Source: Georgenia satyanarayanai
GTDB lineage: Bacteria > Actinomycetota > Actinomycetes > Actinomycetales > Actinomycetaceae
Direction: 5' to 3'
DNA length: 64,000 nt
Assembly: GCF_009193135.1 (NCBI RefSeq)
Contig: NZ_VUKC01000006.1
Coordinates: forward strand, 62,001 to 126,000
Shown: positions 29,729-38,358 of the stretch, piece after piece
Numbering within the stretch: position 1 is the stretch's first letter
How the letters are laid out: each line of letters starts with the position of its first letter
Translations under genes and position numbers: made by a program
The notes under the pieces: generated by a model
Told to the model about the DNA's origin: nothing
The model's input: the letters and a program-made list of their open reading frames with translations, nothing else
Database searches by the model: none

Positions 29729-30345
29729 GCCGTGTCCCCCAGGTCCCCGCGGGTCTGCCGGTGCACGGCCACCATCCGCTGGCCGACGGTGTAGAGGCTG
29801 GCGAGGGCGAGCAGCCCGAGCGCGGCGACGAGCACGACGACGGGCGCACCCAGCCCCACGGCGAGCACCGCTGCGAGGGCGACGAACAGGCGGTCGGCGC
29901 GCTCGGCGATCCCGCCCGAGGCGGTCATCCCCAGGCCCTCGGCGCGGGCCTTGGCGTAGGGGACGACGCTGCCGAGGACGAGGCAGGCCAGCGCGGTGCC
30001 GAGCACCCACATCTCCTCCGCGCGGATGCTCCACAGGAGGATCCCGGAGAAGATCGCGGCGTCGGCGAGGCGGTCGAGGGTGGAGTCGAGGAAGGCGCCC
30101 CACCGGGTGGAGCGGCCGAGCATCCGGGCCATGAGCCCGTCGACGCTGTCGATGAGGACGACGACGGTGATGGCGAGCGGGCCGGCGACGAAGTGCCCGG
30201 ACGGCAGCAGCCACAGGGCCACGGCGACGGTGAGGACCGTCCCGGTGGCGGTGACGGTGTCGGGGCTGACCCCGGCGCGGACGAGGGTGCGCGCGACGGG
30301 ACCGAAGATCGCGTTGGTGACCACGCGCCCCTTGGAGCTCAGCAC
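29725..30345 (-). CDS. pgsA: CDP-alcohol phosphatidyltransferase (PI-phosphate synthase)
   Basis: A 206-residue six-helix membrane enzyme. The full CDP-alcohol signature is present in DSVDGLMARMLGRSTRWGAFLDSTLDR (DGxxAR-x8-GxxxD-xxxD). In this operon it should make phosphatidylinositol phosphate from CDP-diacylglycerol and inositol phosphate, as known for mycobacterial PgsA1. GTG start at 30345, overlapping the HIT gene by 7 bp. Confidence 0.92.
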   Translation of the reverse strand: MLSSKGRVVTNAIFGPVARTLVRAGVSPDTVTATGTVLTVAVALWLLPSGHFVAGPLAITVVVLIDSVDGLMARMLGRSTRWGAFLDSTLDRLADAAIFSGILLWSIRAEEMWVLGTALACLVLGSVVPYAKARAEGLGMTASGGIAERADRLFVALAAVLAVGLGAPVVVLVAALGLLALASLYTVGQRMVAVHRQTRGDLGDTA

Positions 30346-30905
30346 GTCGCCCCCGGCCACGCCGCGGCGAGCAGCTCCCGGGTCTCCCCGAGCACCTGCG
30401 GCAGGGCCTTGGTGCCGGCGACGATCGGGAAGAAGTTCGCGTCCCCGCCCCACCGCGGGACGACGTGCTGGTGGAGGTGGGCGGCGATCCCGGCACCGGC
30501 GGCCGCGCCCTGGTTCATCCCGAGGTTGAACCCGTGGGGGTGGCTCACCTCGCGCAGCACGGTCATCGCGGTGGCGCTGAGCGCGCCGACCTCGTCGCGC
30601 TCCGCCGTCGTCAGCTCGGTGAGGTCGGCGACGTGGCGGTAGGGGCACACGAGGAGGTGCCCGGGGTTGTACGGGTAGAGGTTGAGAACGACGTAGGCCT
30701 GCTCGCCCCGGTGGACGATGAGCGCGTCGGCGTCCTCCCGCCGTGGTGCGAGGCAGAAGGGGCACTGGCCGGTGCTCGCGTCGTCGGGCCTGTCGTGACC
30801 GTCGACGTAGACCATCCGGTGCGGGGTCCACAGCCGCTGGAACGCGTCGGGGACGCCGACGAGCCCCTCCGCCGGCTCGCCGCTCGGCGGCGACACGTCA
30901 CTCAC
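30339..30905 (-). CDS. HIT-family hydrolase/phosphorylase
   Basis: A 188-residue histidine-triad protein with motif [10 protein letters not shown] and an upstream Cys pair (CPFC near residue 48) of the zinc-binding kind. In mycobacteria the orthologous slot (next to thrS and pgsA1) encodes an Ap4A phosphorylase; the same role here is inference. GTG at 30905 overlaps the thrS stop, so this gene links thrS with the PI-mannoside genes. Confidence 0.9.
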   Translation of the reverse strand: MSDVSPPSGEPAEGLVGVPDAFQRLWTPHRMVYVDGHDRPDDASTGQCPFCLAPRREDADALIVHRGEQAYVVLNLYPYNPGHLLVCPYRHVADLTELTTAERDEVGALSATAMTVLREVSHPHGFNLGMNQGAAAGAGIAAHLHQHVVPRWGGDANFFPIVAGTKALPQVLGETRELLAAAWPGATC

Positions 30906-32959
30906 GCCGTCGACACCTGCCGGCGCTCGGCGATGGCCGCGGTGATGAGCTCGACCGCCTCGGCCACGGGGACCCCGTTGCGCTGGGAGCCGTCCCGGAA
31001 GCGGAAGGAGACCGCTCCGGCGTCGGCGTCCTCCCCGCCCGCGATGAGGATGAAGGGGACCTTCTCCTTCGTCGCGTTGCGGATCTTCTTGTTGAAGCGG
31101 TCGTCACTGCGGTCGAGCTCGGCGCGCACACCACGCGCCCGCAGCTGGGCCACGACGTCGGCGAGGTAGTCGTCGAAGACGTCCGCGACCGGCACGGCGA
31201 CGGCCTGGACGGGCGCGAGCCACGCGGGGAACGCGCCGGCGTAGTGCTCGAGGAGCACGCCGAAGAAGCGCTCGATGGACCCGAAGAGGGCGCGGTGGAT
31301 CATGACCGGGCGCTGGCGGGTGCCGTCGGCGGCCTGGTACTCGAGGTCGAAGAGCTCGGGGAGGTTGAAGTCGAGCTGGATGGTCGACATCTGCCAGGTG
31401 CGGCCGATGGCGTCCTTGGCCTGGACGGAGATCTTCGGTCCGTAGAAGGCGGCGCCGCCCGGGTCGGGGACGAGGTCGAGCCCGGAGGCGGTGGCGACCT
31501 CCTCGAGCACGCGGGTGGCCTCCTCCCACGTCGCCTCGTCACCGACGGACTTCTCCGGGTCACGGGTGGACAGCTCGAGGTAGAAGTCGTCGAGCCCGTA
31601 GTCCTTGAGGAGGTCGAGGACGAAGGTGAGCAGGGAGTCCAGCTCGTCCTTCATCTGCTCGCGGGTGCAGTAGATGTGGGCGTCGTCCTGGGTGAAGCCG
31701 CGGGCGCGGGTGAGGCCGTGCACCACCCCGGACTTCTCGTACCGGTAGACGGTGCCGAACTCGAAGAGCCGCAGCGGCAGCTCGCGGTAGGACCGGCCGC
31801 GGGAGCCGAAGACGAGGTTGTGCATGGGGCAGTTCATCGGCTTGAGGTAGTAGTCCTGCCCCTGCCGCTTGACGTTGCCCTCGGCGTCGCGCTCCTCGTC
31901 CAGATGCATCGGGGGGTACATGCCCTCCCGGTACCAGTCGAGGTGCCCGGAGACCTCGAAGAGGTGGCCCTTGGTGATGTGCGGGGTGTTGACGAAGGAG
32001 TAGCCGGCCTCGACGTGGCGGCGGCGGGAGTACTCCTCCATCTCCATCCGGATCATCGCGCCTCTCGGGTGGAAGACCGGCAGGCCGGAGCCGATCTCGT
32101 CGGGGAAGGAGAAGAGGTCCATCTCCGAGCCGAGACGGCGGTGGTCGCGCCGCTCGGCCTCGGCCAGGCGCTCCTGGTAGGCCTTGAGCTCGTCCTTGGT
32201 CGGCCACGCGGTGCCGTAGATGCGCTGGAGCTGGGGGTTCTTCTCGCTGCCGCGCCAGTAGGCGGCGGCCGAGCGCATCAGGGCGAAGCCGTTGCCGATG
32301 AGCTTGGTGCTCGGCAGGTGGGGGCCGCGGCACAGGTCCTTCCAGGCGACCTCTCCCCCGCGGCGGACGTTGTCGTAGATCGTCAGCTCGCCGGCACCGA
32401 CCTCCACCGAGGCGCCCTCGGCGGCGTCCTCGGCGCTGGAGCCCTTGAGGCCGATGAGCTCGAGCTTGTACGGCTCGTCGGCGAGCTCGGCGCGGGCCTC
32501 CTCGTCGGTGACGACGCGCCGCACGAAGGTCTGGCCCTCGCGGATGATCCGGTTCATCTGCTTCTCGAGGTCCTTGAGGTCCTCGGGCGTGAACGGCGTC
32601 TCGACGTCGAAGTCGTAGTAGAAGCCGTCCGTGATCGGCGGGCCGATGCCGAGCTTGGCGTCGGCGCGCACCTGCTGCACGGCCTGGGCGAGGACGTGGG
32701 CGGCGGAGTGGCGCAGGATGGCCAGGCCGTCCTCGCTGGCGATGTCGACCCGCTCGACGACGGCGCCGGCCGGGAGCCGCGACACGTCGGTGGCGAGGTC
32801 CGTGAGCTCGCCGTCCACCCGGAGGGCGACGACGGCGCGGTCCTCGCCGAACAGGTCCGTCCCGGTGGCGCCCTCGGTGACCGTCCGCTCGGCGCCGTCG
32901 ACGACAAGGACCTGCTCAGAGACGGATGACACAGTGCGCTCCCGCTGACGTTCGGACAT
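30902..32959 (-). CDS. thrS: threonine--tRNA ligase
   Basis: A 685-residue class II synthetase with TGS and editing domains at the N-terminus (zinc/editing motifs [11 protein letters not shown] and CRGPHLP), then the catalytic core ([10 protein letters not shown], the zinc Cys, and [13 protein letters not shown]) and an anticodon-binding domain. The ATG at 32959 gives a short basic extension before the TGS domain; a GTG 11 codons later is an alternative. It is first gene of the coupled thrS-HIT-pgsA-patA-pimA unit. Confidence 0.96.
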   Translation of the reverse strand: MSERQRERTVSSVSEQVLVVDGAERTVTEGATGTDLFGEDRAVVALRVDGELTDLATDVSRLPAGAVVERVDIASEDGLAILRHSAAHVLAQAVQQVRADAKLGIGPPITDGFYYDFDVETPFTPEDLKDLEKQMNRIIREGQTFVRRVVTDEEARAELADEPYKLELIGLKGSSAEDAAEGASVEVGAGELTIYDNVRRGGEVAWKDLCRGPHLPSTKLIGNGFALMRSAAAYWRGSEKNPQLQRIYGTAWPTKDELKAYQERLAEAERRDHRRLGSEMDLFSFPDEIGSGLPVFHPRGAMIRMEMEEYSRRRHVEAGYSFVNTPHITKGHLFEVSGHLDWYREGMYPPMHLDEERDAEGNVKRQGQDYYLKPMNCPMHNLVFGSRGRSYRELPLRLFEFGTVYRYEKSGVVHGLTRARGFTQDDAHIYCTREQMKDELDSLLTFVLDLLKDYGLDDFYLELSTRDPEKSVGDEATWEEATRVLEEVATASGLDLVPDPGGAAFYGPKISVQAKDAIGRTWQMSTIQLDFNLPELFDLEYQAADGTRQRPVMIHRALFGSIERFFGVLLEHYAGAFPAWLAPVQAVAVPVADVFDDYLADVVAQLRARGVRAELDRSDDRFNKKIRNATKEKVPFILIAGGEDADAGAVSFRFRDGSQRNGVPVAEAVELITAAIAERRQVSTA

Positions 32960-33070
32960 GACTGACCGATCGTACTCAGGTTGCCCGCGCCGCCCCGGCC
33001 TCGTCCCGCGCACGCGCCGAATCGTCACCGATCCGTTGCCGGAGTAGCGCGGGTCACGGATTGGCCACGG

Positions 33071-33553
33071 TCACAGCACGAGCTTCAAGCCCTCGTGGCT
33101 CGCGTCGTAACCGAGGCGCCGGTAGAACCGCTGGGCGTCCGCTCGTCGTTTGTCCGTGGTCAGCTGAGCCACGCTCGCGCCCCGGCTGCGTCCGTACTCG
33201 TGCGCCCACGCGAACAGGGCCGAGCCCACCCCCGCACCGCGGACGTCCGGGGCGAGCCGGACCGCCTCGATCTGCAGCCGGGTCGCGCCCGCCCGGGCGA
33301 GGCTCGGCAGCAGGGTGAGCTGCATCGTGCCGACCACCCGGTCCCCGTCCCGGACGACGACAAGGAGGTGCCGCGGCTCCGCGTCGATCTCACGGAACGC
33401 CGTGAGGTACGGCTCCAGGTCCGCTGTCTCCCGCTCCGCACCGAAGGCGTCGTCGGCGAGCAGCCCGACGATCGCCGGCACGTCCTGGGCCGTCGCCCGC
33501 GCGACGGTGTAGGACCGCCCGCCGGCCAGCAGTGTCTCCATGCCCGCGAGCAT
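33071..33553 (-). CDS. GNAT-family N-acetyltransferase
   Basis: A 160-residue acetyl-CoA-dependent transferase. Motif A is visible as LAPDVRGAGVGSALFAWAHEYG near residues 105-126, followed by the typical RFYRRLGYDAS in the C-terminal region. The acceptor substrate is unknown. ATG at 33553 is chosen for its distance from GAGGGACG; an ATG at 33541 and a GTG at 33583 are alternatives. It follows the methyltransferase gene on the same strand by about 10 bp, so the two are probably cotranscribed. Confidence 0.85.
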   Translation of the reverse strand: MLAGMETLLAGGRSYTVARATAQDVPAIVGLLADDAFGAERETADLEPYLTAFREIDAEPRHLLVVVRDGDRVVGTMQLTLLPSLARAGATRLQIEAVRLAPDVRGAGVGSALFAWAHEYGRSRGASVAQLTTDKRRADAQRFYRRLGYDASHEGLKLVL

Positions 33554-33563
33554 GCCAGCACCG

Positions 33564-34172
33564 TCACGTCCCTCGCTCGTCACGCAGCCGCAGCCGGTAC
33601 CACTGCGGCCTGGTCCGGTTCATCGGGAAGCCCAGGCCCGCGGTCTCGGCAGGGTCCACGGCGAGGAGCTCCCACCGCGGGAAGGCGGCGACCACCTCCG
33701 CCTCCGAGACGCCCCCGGCCAGCCGGCGGAACCACGTGGGCCCGAAGGCCAGCATGAGCAGGGTGGCGCCCGGCTCGGCAAGGGCGGTGACGCCGCGGCC
33801 CTGGGCACGCCGCTGCTCCTCCGTGAAACCCTGGAAGCATCCGACGTCGAGGAAGAAGTCGAAGCGCCCGAGCCCGCGGCCACCGAGGTTCGTCGCGTCC
33901 CCGACGACGTACGTCACCTCCGGTGGACCCGCGCGCCTGGCGGCCTCGATCGCGGCCGGCACGAGGTCGACACCGACGGCCTGCCAGCCGCGCCGGGCGA
34001 GCCCAGGGGTGTACTGCCCCCGCCCGCAGCCGATGTCCAGAGCACGGCCCGGTGGCCGTCCCCTCTCCGCCTCCTCGCGGTCCAGGAGCGCGTTGACACT
34101 GCCCGACGCGCGCTCCCGGTACCCCTCCCAGGGCGTGAGGCCGAGCCGGTACATGCGGTGGTAGTTCGTCAT
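33564..34172 (-). CDS. class I SAM-dependent methyltransferase
   Basis: A 202-residue methyltransferase with SAM-binding motif I ALDIGCGRGQY near residues 43-53 and motif II acid in AVGVDLVPAAI, with the GDATNL and FDFFLDVGCFQGF stretches following. This type methylates small molecules, and its substrate is not evident. ATG start at 34172. The frame is open further upstream but that is a shadow of the neighbouring MDMPI gene. Confidence 0.87.
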   Translation of the reverse strand: MTNYHRMYRLGLTPWEGYRERASGSVNALLDREEAERGRPPGRALDIGCGRGQYTPGLARRGWQAVGVDLVPAAIEAARRAGPPEVTYVVGDATNLGGRGLGRFDFFLDVGCFQGFTEEQRRAQGRGVTALAEPGATLLMLAFGPTWFRRLAGGVSEAEVVAAFPRWELLAVDPAETAGLGFPMNRTRPQWYRLRLRDERGT

Positions 34173-34287
34173 GGGCACCCCGGCGGAGCGGGCGCGAGGT
34201 GGCGCCTGCCCCCCGAGCGTACGGCGCCCTACCGGGCGGATGGAGGTCCGACCTCGCCGCGCCGCCACCACCAGCCGCGGACTGCCG

Positions 34288-34908
34288 TCAGAGCAGCGAG
34301 AAGCCGTCGGGCAGCGGCGTGCGGCCGGTGAGCGCGGCGAGCACCGCCGGGCCACGTCCGGAGGCGGCCGCTGTCTGCGCGGCGAGCCCGAGGGCGGCCG
34401 CGACCCCGTCGCGCGGCACGAGGTCCGCCGGCGCACCGACCGCCCGTACGAGGTCCAGCCCGTGGACGACCAGCTCGAACGTCCGGGTGCGCAGGTACTC
34501 CTCGAGCCGCAGCGTCCCGAACCGGGTGGCGACCAGCTGCTGCGGGCGGGCCCCTGCCAGGGCACGCTCCGCCTCGGACACGAGCGAGGACACGGCGAGT
34601 GCGGGGTCGACGCCGAGCTCGGTCCCGGCGAGGTGCCCGCGCACCGCGACCGCCTCGTCGGCAGCGGCCTTGTCGTCCGACGCCACGAAGCGGGCGAAGT
34701 ACTCCGGTGCGGTGATGACGTCGGCGCTGTCCGGTGCCGCGCCGGCGAGGTACTCGACGACGGTGGTCAGCGCTCGCGTCGTGTGCCCGACGAGCGCGCG
34801 CACGTCCCACTCCCCGAGTCCGGGACGGGTCCAGTCCGCCGGGCCCACGGCCCGGACGAGCTCGACGTAGGCGCGGGCACACCGCAGGAACAGGTCGGTC
34901 TCGTTCAT
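34288..34908 (-). CDS. maleylpyruvate isomerase family mycothiol-dependent enzyme
   Basis: A 206-residue DinB/MDMPI-like four-helix protein. The N-terminal part GEWDVRALVGHTTRALTTVVEYL carries the conserved His after the WxVRxLVGH pattern. A second His in RTFELVVHGLDLVRAVG completes the metal site. Members use or modify the actinobacterial thiol mycothiol, and the precise reaction is unknown. ATG at 34908. It is the last chromosomal gene before the tRNA junction. Confidence 0.85.
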   Translation of the reverse strand: MNETDLFLRCARAYVELVRAVGPADWTRPGLGEWDVRALVGHTTRALTTVVEYLAGAAPDSADVITAPEYFARFVASDDKAAADEAVAVRGHLAGTELGVDPALAVSSLVSEAERALAGARPQQLVATRFGTLRLEEYLRTRTFELVVHGLDLVRAVGAPADLVPRDGVAAALGLAAQTAAASGRGPAVLAALTGRTPLPDGFSLL

Positions 34909-34943
34909 CGCACTCTCCGATCAGCCGTGGCCGGACGTGCTCG

Positions 34944-34973
34944 AAGGCCCCCGACCTGCTGGTCGGGGGCCTT
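34944..34973. terminator. hairpin terminator of the tRNA
   Basis: AAGGCCCCCGACC, loop TGCT, GGTCGGGGGCCTT: a perfect 13-bp stem. It lies 3 bp downstream (on the minus strand) of the CCA end of the tRNA remnant, where a tRNA terminator is expected, and also ahead of the MDMPI gene. Confidence 0.85.
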
Positions 34974-34976
34974 CTC

Positions 34977-35001
34977 TGGTGGGCGATACTGGGATCGAAC
35001 C
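34977..35001 (-). other. tRNA 3'-end remnant, probable attachment (att) site
   Basis: Read on the minus strand, the 25 nt give GGTTCGATCC, then CAGT, ATCGCCC and ACCA: T loop, 3' T-stem strand, 3' acceptor strand and CCA end of a tRNA. From memory the acceptor GGGCGAT/ATCGCCC best matches actinobacterial tRNA-Val(CAC), but the anticodon is absent. The bases beyond 35001 do not complete the T stem (ATCA in place of the expected pairing strand), and no anticodon arm or D arm follows. This is the pattern left when an element integrates into a tRNA 3' end. The restored tRNA should lie at the element's other end, outside the window. Confidence 0.72.
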
Positions 35002-35572
35002 TGATACCTGTAGCTCGCTCACCTGCATCTTTGCTGCCTCTGGAACCTCCGTGGGCCCCTGGTGGGCCTACGTCTCGATCGTTACCGAGCGCGAAGTCGC
35101 CGAACTGGTGTTCCCACGCACAGCGTGCGCTGGAACCGTCTCCCAGACTACCGCGGGGAATCGGACCGGTCAGAACATGATCCTGCGAACCCCCTGACCG
35201 CCCGGACGGATCCGGGTCACCACACATCCTCGGAAACTCGCGGATTTCCTTGGGGCTAGAGGGAACCGGACGGTTCATTCGCTCCGAGTGTCGTTGGTTC
35301 GCGTGTCGCCAACGGTTGATTTCGCTGACTAAGCGGTAGGCCGTGCCTTGCACAGAGCAGGCTTCGTCAGGCCGAGCGAGTGGCAGTAGAACTCGGCACA
35401 CCGCTCCCCCGTCGCCGCCTAAGCCGCACTGTCAGCCGACCTGTGGGTCTACCGAGGCCTTCGGGAGACGTGCGGCGCCCGCGGGTTATGGCCGCAATTT
35501 GTCGGTGCCCCTCCATAGACTCACCAGAGGCACGGTTCTTAGGCCGGTCTCATGATGAGCAAGGGAGCGTTC
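35002..35572. other. 571-bp region without a convincing gene
   Basis: It lies between the tRNA remnant and the OLD nuclease gene. Short open frames occur on both strands, but none has good codon bias together with a ribosome-binding site. If the att reading is right, this is the left end of the integrated element. No integrase or excisionase gene is visible here. AAGGGAG at 35561-35567 is the ribosome-binding site of the next gene. Confidence 0.6.
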
Positions 35573-37927
35573 GTGCGAGTACGACAGGTCTGGGTCCGGT
35601 TCTACAAGTCGTTCAACTTCGACTACGAGCTGAAAGCACTGCCAGGTGCGAAGCCCGTTCCGTGGCAGCAGGTTGAGGGCGTCTGGATGCCGCACGTGCG
35701 GATCCCGATCGAGCCCGACATCACGGCCGTCGTCGGTGCGAACGAGTCGGGCAAGACCCACTTGCTCGACGCCATCAGGATCGCGCTCACAGGGGCTGGT
35801 CTCCGCCAGCGCGACTTCTGCAGGTCGTCGACGCTGTTCTCGGTCGAACACGGCTCCCGTCGGTTTCCGGAAGTCGGCTTGACTCTCGAGCTCGACGCCG
35901 ACGAGGCGGACGCAGTGGACGAACAGGACATCCCGCGACGCAAGAACGGGGATCTCGTGCTGCTGCGTCCGGAGCCAGACGTGGTTGCGGTGGTGAACCG
36001 CGATGAGGAGCGAGTCACCCTCACGGACGAGCAGGCAGCCGCCCTCCAAGACCTTCTGCCGCACCCGCATGAACTGAACACCGAGATCGCCCTCCCCGAC
36101 TCCGTCTCGATTGCGAAGCTCGCCAACAACGGCGGCGACCTCGCCGGCCGGAAGAAGCGATCCGAGCTCCTCGCGCTGTTCACCTCTGCCACCACAGCCG
36201 ACGACATCACGAGGAACGCGTCGAGCGTGCTGGCGCTCGTCAACGAGGGCGAGACGACGGAGTGCGCGAAGAGGCAGCAGGAGCAGCAGCTCGGTATCGA
36301 TCTGCTCGTGAAGATCGCGCGGATCGAAGAGTCGAGCTTCAAGGAACTCCAGAGCGCAATCGTTGACGAGCGCGAAGGTCTGGTCAACGGCCTCATCCAG
36401 GAGATGAACAACTCGATCGCTCGCCACCTGAACGTCTCACGGTGGTGGAGTCAGGACGCGGAGTTCCAGCTCCGCATCTCGCCGAGAGAGCACGAGCTCG
36501 TGTTCACGATCCGCGACCGCACCGGAACCGACTATTCGTTCACGGAGCGGAGCCGGGGGCTGCGGTACTTCCTCAGCTACTACGTGCAACTGCTCGCCCA
36601 TGACCGGCCTGCCGCGAAGCCGGAGGTTCTCCTTATGGACGAGCCCGATGCTTACCTCTCCGCCTCGGGGCAGCAAGACCTACTCCGCGTGCTCGAGCAT
36701 CACGCACGGCCGGACGACAAGCACCGCGAAGATCAGGTCGTGTATGTGACGCACTCGCCGTTCCTAATCAACCGTAACGCCGGCCACCGGGTGCGAGTGG
36801 TCGACAAGGGGTCGCGCGACGAGGGCACCCGGCACGTGAAGGACGCGACGCGCAACCACTACGAGCCGCTGCGCACGTCTCTCGGGGCGTTCGTCGCCGA
36901 GACCGCCTTCATCGGCGGCGACAACCTCTTCGTTGAGGGCATCGCCGATCAGGTCCTCCTCGCTGGCATGAACATGCGGCTGCTGCGCGCGGGGACGGCG
37001 CCCAGTAGATGCCTCGACCTCAACCAGGTGACCATCGTCCCGGGCGGGTCGAATGTGCCCTACATGCTCTACCTCGCTCGTGGTCGCGATCAGGTCAGGC
37101 CGGCGTGCGTCGTGCTGGTCGACGGCGACCCCGCCGGCGAGACGGCACGCAAGCAGATCAGAAGGGGCGGCGCGCACGGCAAACCTTCTGTCGCCGACGA
37201 CCTGGTCGTTCAGGTGGCCGAGTGGTCGGCCACCGTCTCCCTAGAGGTCACAGAAGGCGTCGTCGTCCGCGAACCCGAGGACCTGGTTCCCGCGTCGGTC
37301 GCGGTCACAGCCGCTAGACGGTACGCGCGCGCGTTCCTCGGACTCGACGAAGAGTCTGCGAAGCGGCTCAGTGAGAACGACGTGACAGGCGGGCTCGAGG
37401 CCTCGGACGGGAGCCTCTGGGACGCACTGGACAAGGCGTTCGAGTCCGCCTTCGACACGCGGATCAGCAAGGCGGGGTTCGCGAAGGAGCTCCTGGCCTT
37501 CCTGGGCGATTCAGAGGGAGACGCGAGCCGCCCCGCCGGAGTCCCGGCGCTGGACAGGAACTTCGGCCTACTGATCGAGCATCTCGCTGACAAGCTGGGC
37601 CTGGCGCGGGAGCGCGAGTCCGAGAGCCGCCGCGACCAGCGTCTCGATCGCATCATCGACACCTTCACCGCGGACTATTCAGGCGGCTGCACGCGCGACC
37701 GAGCCCTTACGGTGCTCAAGCGCATCGACGGGGCTGTGGACGACAGCACAGCAGGCGACGTCGTCCGCGCCGAGACCGCACGGATGCGGCGCGAGTTCAA
37801 GCTCACCTCCGAGCCGCTCAAGAGCGTCGACGAATACACGGACTTCCTGGAGCGGCTCGGCAACGTGCGCCACCTCGAACGTCTCCGGGATCAGGGTGTC
37901 CTGGCTGGAGCCCGACAAGACCGGTGA
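35573..37927 (+). CDS. OLD-family ATP-dependent nuclease (AAA ATPase + TOPRIM)
   Basis: A 784-residue protein with an ABC/SMC-type ATPase (Walker A GANESGKT at ~55-62; a signature-like region near ERSRGLRYFLSYY; Walker B EVLLMDEPDAYLS at ~350-362; THSPFLI switch His) and a TOPRIM nuclease domain (FVEGIADQ near 453; VVLVDGDPAG near 512). OLD-family proteins (P2 Old, GajA) cut DNA and act in phage defence. The start is GTG 35573, set by AAGGGAG 5 bp upstream; ATGs at 35552/35555 have no such site. No UvrD-like GajB partner follows. It lies 115 bp upstream of a toxin-antitoxin pair on the same strand. The phage-defence role is inference. Confidence 0.85.
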   Translation: MRVRQVWVRFYKSFNFDYELKALPGAKPVPWQQVEGVWMPHVRIPIEPDITAVVGANESGKTHLLDAIRIALTGAGLRQRDFCRSSTLFSVEHGSRRFPEVGLTLELDADEADAVDEQDIPRRKNGDLVLLRPEPDVVAVVNRDEERVTLTDEQAAALQDLLPHPHELNTEIALPDSVSIAKLANNGGDLAGRKKRSELLALFTSATTADDITRNASSVLALVNEGETTECAKRQQEQQLGIDLLVKIARIEESSFKELQSAIVDEREGLVNGLIQEMNNSIARHLNVSRWWSQDAEFQLRISPREHELVFTIRDRTGTDYSFTERSRGLRYFLSYYVQLLAHDRPAAKPEVLLMDEPDAYLSASGQQDLLRVLEHHARPDDKHREDQVVYVTHSPFLINRNAGHRVRVVDKGSRDEGTRHVKDATRNHYEPLRTSLGAFVAETAFIGGDNLFVEGIADQVLLAGMNMRLLRAGTAPSRCLDLNQVTIVPGGSNVPYMLYLARGRDQVRPACVVLVDGDPAGETARKQIRRGGAHGKPSVADDLVVQVAEWSATVSLEVTEGVVVREPEDLVPASVAVTAARRYARAFLGLDEESAKRLSENDVTGGLEASDGSLWDALDKAFESAFDTRISKAGFAKELLAFLGDSEGDASRPAGVPALDRNFGLLIEHLADKLGLARERESESRRDQRLDRIIDTFTADYSGGCTRDRALTVLKRIDGAVDDSTAGDVVRAETARMRREFKLTSEPLKSVDEYTDFLERLGNVRHLERLRDQGVLAGARQDR

Positions 37928-38042
37928 AATTGTCGCACGCGACGCAAATCCGTCTCATCGTGTGTCCGGCGTGTGAGCCGCACAACTCGGGCATACTCTC
38001 AAACAGGATCGGGTTAGACTGTAACGAGATCGGTGACACTGA

Positions 38043-38345
38043 GTGCGCGTAGACTACAAGGACAACAAGCTCGCGAAACTGTGCACTGACGAGCGCGAGA
38101 TGCAGAAGAAGCGGCCTGACCTCAAGAAGAAGCTCCGACTGCGGATCAAGGCGCTCGAGAACTCGGACACGCTCGGCGACCTGCCCGAGGACGACCCGGG
38201 AGGAGCATGGCACGACCTCACAGGCAAGCGTGCGGGGACATGGGCCGGCGAGCTCAGCGGAAACTGGCGGCTGCTCGTGGAGCCGAATCCCAACTCGCTG
38301 AGCGCGGTCGCCGCGACCGTTGTCGGCATCGAGGACTACCACTGA
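38043..38345 (+). CDS. higB: HigB/RelE-superfamily toxin
   Basis: A 100-residue basic protein of the RelE/ParE superfamily, HigB type, expected to cleave mRNA on the ribosome. The typical layout is visible: N-terminal basic helices, then HDLTGKRAGTWAGELSGNWRLLVEP and a final beta strand. The GTG start at 38043 lacks a strong ribosome-binding site. The imperfect palindrome GTTA-N5-TAAC at 38013-38025 overlaps a TAGACT -10-like box, a plausible operator. Toxin-before-antitoxin order is characteristic of higBA. Gap to the antitoxin gene: 13 bp. Confidence 0.82.
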   Translation: MRVDYKDNKLAKLCTDEREMQKKRPDLKKKLRLRIKALENSDTLGDLPEDDPGGAWHDLTGKRAGTWAGELSGNWRLLVEPNPNSLSAVAATVVGIEDYH

Positions 38346-38358
38346 GGAAGGAGTGACC

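Noticed and set aside
30743-32929. Plus-strand open frame of 728 codons
   Set aside because: Antisense shadow of thrS.
34977-35001. Intact tRNA gene
   Set aside because: Only the 3' 25 nt are present; the D arm, anticodon arm and 5' acceptor strand cannot be found to the right.
35573-37927. Gabija system (GajAB)
   Set aside because: The OLD protein resembles GajA, but no UvrD-like GajB gene follows.
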